This document shows positions 61,673 through 64,000 of a stretch of DNA of 64,000 nucleotides, in pieces. The stretch spans positions 868,001 through 932,000 of the forward strand of contig CAWHYF010000006.1 of assembly GCA_963833585.1 (NCBI GenBank). Direction: 5' to 3'. The stretch is from Bog-756 sp963833585 (GTDB lineage: Bacteria; Actinomycetota; Acidimicrobiia; Acidimicrobiales; RAAP-2). Within the stretch, counting starts at the first letter, position 1. Every line of letters starts with the position of its first letter. Position numbers and translations under genes: made by a program. Below the pieces are notes generated by a model. That model saw only the letters and a list, made by a program, of their open reading frames with translations. It made no database searches and was not told where the DNA came from.

Positions 61673-61894
61673 TTGTCTCCCGAAGGCTTTGAAATCGTCG
61701 TCCGCGGAAGGTTGGGGCCGGATATTCTGGTGGCGATTGACGGATTCGACGCCAGCTATTGCACCGATGGCCATACCCACCTGGTGGGTCTGGTATCTGA
61801 TCAGGCCAGAATCCACAGCGTCTTCCGGCACCTGCTCGACCTGAATATCGAATTGGTGTCCGTCAATCCCGTCGGGGACTTGGCAGACGAATAG
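61673..61894 (+). CDS. Small conserved actinobacterial protein, unknown function
   Basis: Protein of 73 residues. TTG 61673 follows GAAAGGAAG at good spacing. The sequence FEIVVRGRLGPDILVAIDGF, then THLVGLVSDQARIHSVF and DLNIELVSVNPVGDL matches a family of short actinobacterial proteins (YEVxVxGRL … GxTxLxGxVxDQAxLHGLLxRxRDLGLELVSVxP) often found beside transporters or metabolic genes. No function is assigned to them. The length is complete for the family. It follows a 530-base gap and precedes transposase debris. Confidence 0.65.
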   Translation: MSPEGFEIVVRGRLGPDILVAIDGFDASYCTDGHTHLVGLVSDQARIHSVFRHLLDLNIELVSVNPVGDLADE

Positions 61895-61934
61895 GTGATG
61901 AGGTCGGATTGCTGTGGCCCGGTGGGTGGCGAGA

Positions 61935-62075
61935 GGGTCATCCGGACGGTCTGACCGGAGCTCTCCTGGAGTGGATTCGGATGACGAAACTGGTCCATGG
62001 CCCCATCGCTTCTCTACCCCGCGCTCACCAGAATCCCCAGTAGCTACGCCTCAGCCGATACGGCAACAGTGAACC
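61935..62075 (+). pseudogene. Integrase-core transposase 5' relic with leader (second copy)
   Basis: GAGAGGGTCATCCGGACGG and the following leader, ACGAAACTGGTCCATGGCCC, then MAPSLLYPALTRIP (from ATG 61997) match the leader and start of the relic at 32090-32210 (MALSFLYLAFVRIL). The reading frame fails within about 20 codons. GTCATCCGGA and TTCGGATGAC in the leader are near-perfect inverted repeats and may be an element end. The rest of the gap to 62301 is not recognisable. Confidence 0.55.
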
Positions 62076-62301
62076 CTGGTACCTGCTACCGCGTATGTCC
62101 GCTGCCGCTCGGCCACCAGGTCACCCTCTATCTTTATCAAAGGTCACTACCGGGCCGGACTCGCTCGGTCGCTTGCAGTCGATAACCGCCTCGCTCCCGG
62201 TGGTCGGAGGGCACCGGACCAAGCTTTGCCCGGCTGCCCATCTGGATCTGCATCACCCACCGCCATCTGCATCACCGCCAGCGAGGCAGGTGGACGGGCG
62301 T

Positions 62302-62568
62302 CTACGACTCTACGAGGATCACCATCGTCTCGGGCAGAACCCCGTCGTGCTCCATGGCCTCATTGGCTGCCGCTGACTGCATGGCGGACGCGAAGGCCTC
62401 CATGTCGGGAACGTCCATGAGGACCGCCACCTTCGTCGGGTCGTCGGGGTTCACGAACGTCCTGATGTTGGTGACCCCGAGCGGGCCGAAGAGCTCCTCT
62501 CGCTTGGGCGAGTTCAGCCAGTGGTCCTTACCCTTCGAGATGTTGTGGTGCCCGATGATGGTCGGCAT
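62302..62568 (-). CDS. Small dimeric alpha/beta-barrel-like protein, unknown function
   Basis: Protein of 88 residues beginning PTIIGHHNISKGKDHWLNSP and containing GVTNIRTFVNPDDPTKVAVL, MDVPDMEAFASAMQSAAANE. The strand-helix pattern resembles ferredoxin-like dimeric proteins (Dabb or ABM type) that bind small aromatic molecules, but no catalytic residue is certain. Its neighbour at 62617 has a related size and layout (WEGESVESVREVV). AGAGGATTCC precedes ATG 62568. The pair probably forms an operon. Confidence 0.6.
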   Translation of the reverse strand: MPTIIGHHNISKGKDHWLNSPKREELFGPLGVTNIRTFVNPDDPTKVAVLMDVPDMEAFASAMQSAAANEAMEHDGVLPETMVILVES

Positions 62569-62616
62569 GGAATCCTCTCTTCATGATCGGCAGTGAGGGT
62601 GGCAGCGAGATTTGTC

Positions 62617-62880
62617 CTAGTTGGCCAGTTGCGGGTTTAGTCCGTCGACGTGCATCTCGATGTACTCATTGTTTGCCCACGGTCCAACCGCACCTTCAAC
62701 CACCTCTCGGACGCTTTCGACCGACTCACCCTCCCAGATGCAGATTCCGAAGGTGTGGTCGTCGTTTGATGCGTGGATCGGCAACGCCACATGTGAAGGA
62801 AGTCCAGCTTCGAGCGCCTTCGCCTCGGCAGCCTCAAAGCCTTTCGGGTCATGGATACGGTGGATGACAGTCACAAACAT
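62617..62880 (-). CDS. Small conserved protein, likely paralogue of its neighbour
   Basis: Protein of 87 residues. ATG 62880 (FVTVIHRIHDPKGFEAAEAK) is preferred to the upstream GTG/ATG at 62931 because homology-like sequence begins there. It continues LPSHVALPIHASNDDHTFGI, CIWEGESVESVREVVEGAVG and ends YIEMHVDGLNPQLAN. The pattern is that of small ferredoxin-like proteins with a conserved CIWE segment near the middle (DUF4242-like). It lies 49 bases upstream of the 62302-62568 gene on the same strand. Function is unknown. Confidence 0.6.
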   Translation of the reverse strand: MFVTVIHRIHDPKGFEAAEAKALEAGLPSHVALPIHASNDDHTFGICIWEGESVESVREVVEGAVGPWANNEYIEMHVDGLNPQLAN

Positions 62881-63142
62881 GGGAGCTCCCGTCCGCTCTG
62901 AGATATTTCCGCCGCAGTTTGCGACTCTCATTGCCTAACACAGACGGCACTTGAGTGCTCCGTGGGGCGACCACCCCTGCCAAGATGGAGAGACGAGCGT
63001 CATGGGAAACATTTCCAGGAGCCGAGACACTCCCGATGCGGGCGCCCCTAACGATGCTCCTCCGGACTGTTGAGCGCCTGTGTTCGATCAGGGGTTGTGG
63101 CAGACGCCTCGTGCGATGTGGTCAATGGTGCCTCACGCGCCA

Positions 63143-63175
63143 AGTCCCCGAAGGCGCATCGCACCTTCGGGGACT
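63143..63175 (-). terminator. Strong stem-loop after the ABC-2 permease
   Basis: AGTCCCCGAAGG and CCTTCGGGGACT form a perfect 12-base-pair stem with a nine-base loop, 17 bases beyond the corrected permease stop at 63192. It lacks a clear T-run but is the strongest hairpin seen in the window. The interval 62881-63142 otherwise contains nothing recognised. Confidence 0.7.
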
Positions 63176-63191
63176 CGAGGCTCATTGAGGG

Positions 63192-64000
63192 TCAAGCGTC
63201 GCGGTGCGCCATTCTCATCGATGCCGCCGCCAAGGCGACGGCGGCATAGACGCCGAGGACCACAACGGCAGGTCCTGGCCTCAGTAGTCCCGCCGAGTGG
63301 TTGACCGTGACGGCGGCCTGAAGTGCGGTCCCGGGCACGTACTGACGAAGGCCTGCCGGAAGCAGCTGGCCGAGCGGTGACGCCTCCCACGATGACCAGC
63401 ACCAGTGCTGTGGTCGCGGCTGCGGTGTGTCGGATGAGGCCGCCGAGACCCACCCCGATGACGGCGATGAGGCTCACCGCCAGGGCACCGAAGACCACCG
63501 CTTGGAGGACGCCGGGATGAGCGAAGGACACTTCGAGGTGCTTGCCGGCGAAGACCCGCTGGCCGACTTCGAAGCTGACCACGGCGGTCAGAAGCGCCAC
63601 GGGGAACACGAACGCCGCCGTGACCCCGGCCTTGGCTGCCAGTACCCGGCGCCTGGTGGGTGTGGCGGCGAAGGTGGACCGAATCATCCCGGTCACGTAC
63701 TCGGCAGTCACGGCCCGTACCCCAAGTGCCGCCAGCAGCACGGCCCCGACGAAGACGACACCGAAGAGGGAACAGGCGGTTGGGTCGAACATCTGGCGCT
63801 GCCCGGCTGTCATCTTCGCCCACTGTTGGACTTGGGAGAGACAGAGGATCGCCCCCAGGGCAACCGAGATGACGATGGCCATGACCGCTGTCCGCCAGGT
63901 GGAGGGCAGGGTGCGCAGCTTGGTCCACTCTGCCTTGGCAATCCTGCGGATCCTGGGAGTCCGCGCCGGCGGAGCGGCGGGTGTGAAGTGAGTCGCATCG
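63192..64000 (-). CDS. ABC-2 type transporter permease, 5' end beyond window, one frameshift
   Basis: Permease of the ABC-2 family, partial at its N-terminus. The visible start reads RRIAKAEWTKLRTLPSTWRT, a typical opening for actinobacterial permeases, followed by helices VMAIVISVALGAILCL, FGVVFVGAVLLAALGVRAV, AAFVFPVALLTAVVSFEVG and VVFGALAVSLIAVIGVGLGG. After LVLVIVGGVTA the frame breaks; one base later LGQLLPAGLRQYVPGTALQA and VVVLGVYAAVALAAASMR continue to a stop at 63192. The terminator at 63143-63175 supports this end. An ATPase gene is expected to the right. Confidence 0.8.

Noticed and set aside
1..64000. tRNA, rRNA, riboswitch or replication-origin signals
   Set aside because: No tRNA T-arm with a matching acceptor stem, no rRNA sequence and no known riboswitch core was recognised by eye.

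Overview
The window is high-GC DNA with the gene content of an actinobacterium, probably an uncultured Actinomycetota such as a member of Acidimicrobiia. This placement is inferred from gene families (a mycothiol-dependent isomerase homologue, a deazaflavin-type nitroreductase relic, DUF4386, FCD-type GntR, LAL-type LuxR) and from GC-rich codon use. No rRNA, tRNA or CRISPR array was seen.

Bases 1-20.7 kb form a catabolic island. It holds a branched-chain-type ABC permease and binding protein, several alpha/beta hydrolases, an FAD-dependent aromatic hydroxylase, a GntR regulator with acetoacetyl-CoA synthetase, and a cytochrome P450. It ends in a five-gene plus-strand operon: FAH-family hydrolase, extradiol-dioxygenase-like VOC protein, and an RbsABC-type ABC importer. 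Together these suggest uptake, hydroxylation, ring cleavage and hydrolysis of an aromatic or ester-linked compound. Acetoacetate, a usual product of FAH enzymes, could be salvaged by the synthetase.

Bases 20.7-33 kb hold secreted proteins of unknown function (three clustered genes, two of them clear paralogues, plus two others), a large LuxR (LAL) regulator broken by one frameshift, a fibronectin/pentapeptide-repeat secreted protein, and many transposase relics (IS6, IS30, integrase-core). A dispersed repeat of about 135-148 bp with several internal inverted repeats occurs in four near-complete copies plus a fragment, all in one orientation (20.9, 29.7, 32.5, 37.2 and 40.2 kb). I regard it as the least explained structure here.

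Bases 33-45.5 kb hold a PQQ-type beta-propeller protein, a tightly overlapping four-gene membrane operon with orphan cytochrome-oxidase subunit III and IV homologues, a TetR/YceI divergent pair with two tandem operator-like palindromes, and a decay zone of truncated or frameshifted genes (FMN reductase, nitroreductase, DUF4389, CDF transporter fragment).

Bases 45.5-64 kb hold a lipoprotein of beta-propeller-like repeats, a giant secreted Ig-repeat protein (about 2,130 residues with nine 261-bp repeats, one frameshift), and a divergent sensor kinase/response regulator pair that may control it. They are followed by a STAS protein lacking the usual serine, a large membrane protein, a small lipoprotein, an ABC exporter, three small proteins, and an ABC-2 permease running off the right edge.

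Several long, otherwise intact genes are each interrupted by one extra base (about 7096, 26639, 52305 and 63375). These may be assembly errors rather than true pseudogenes.
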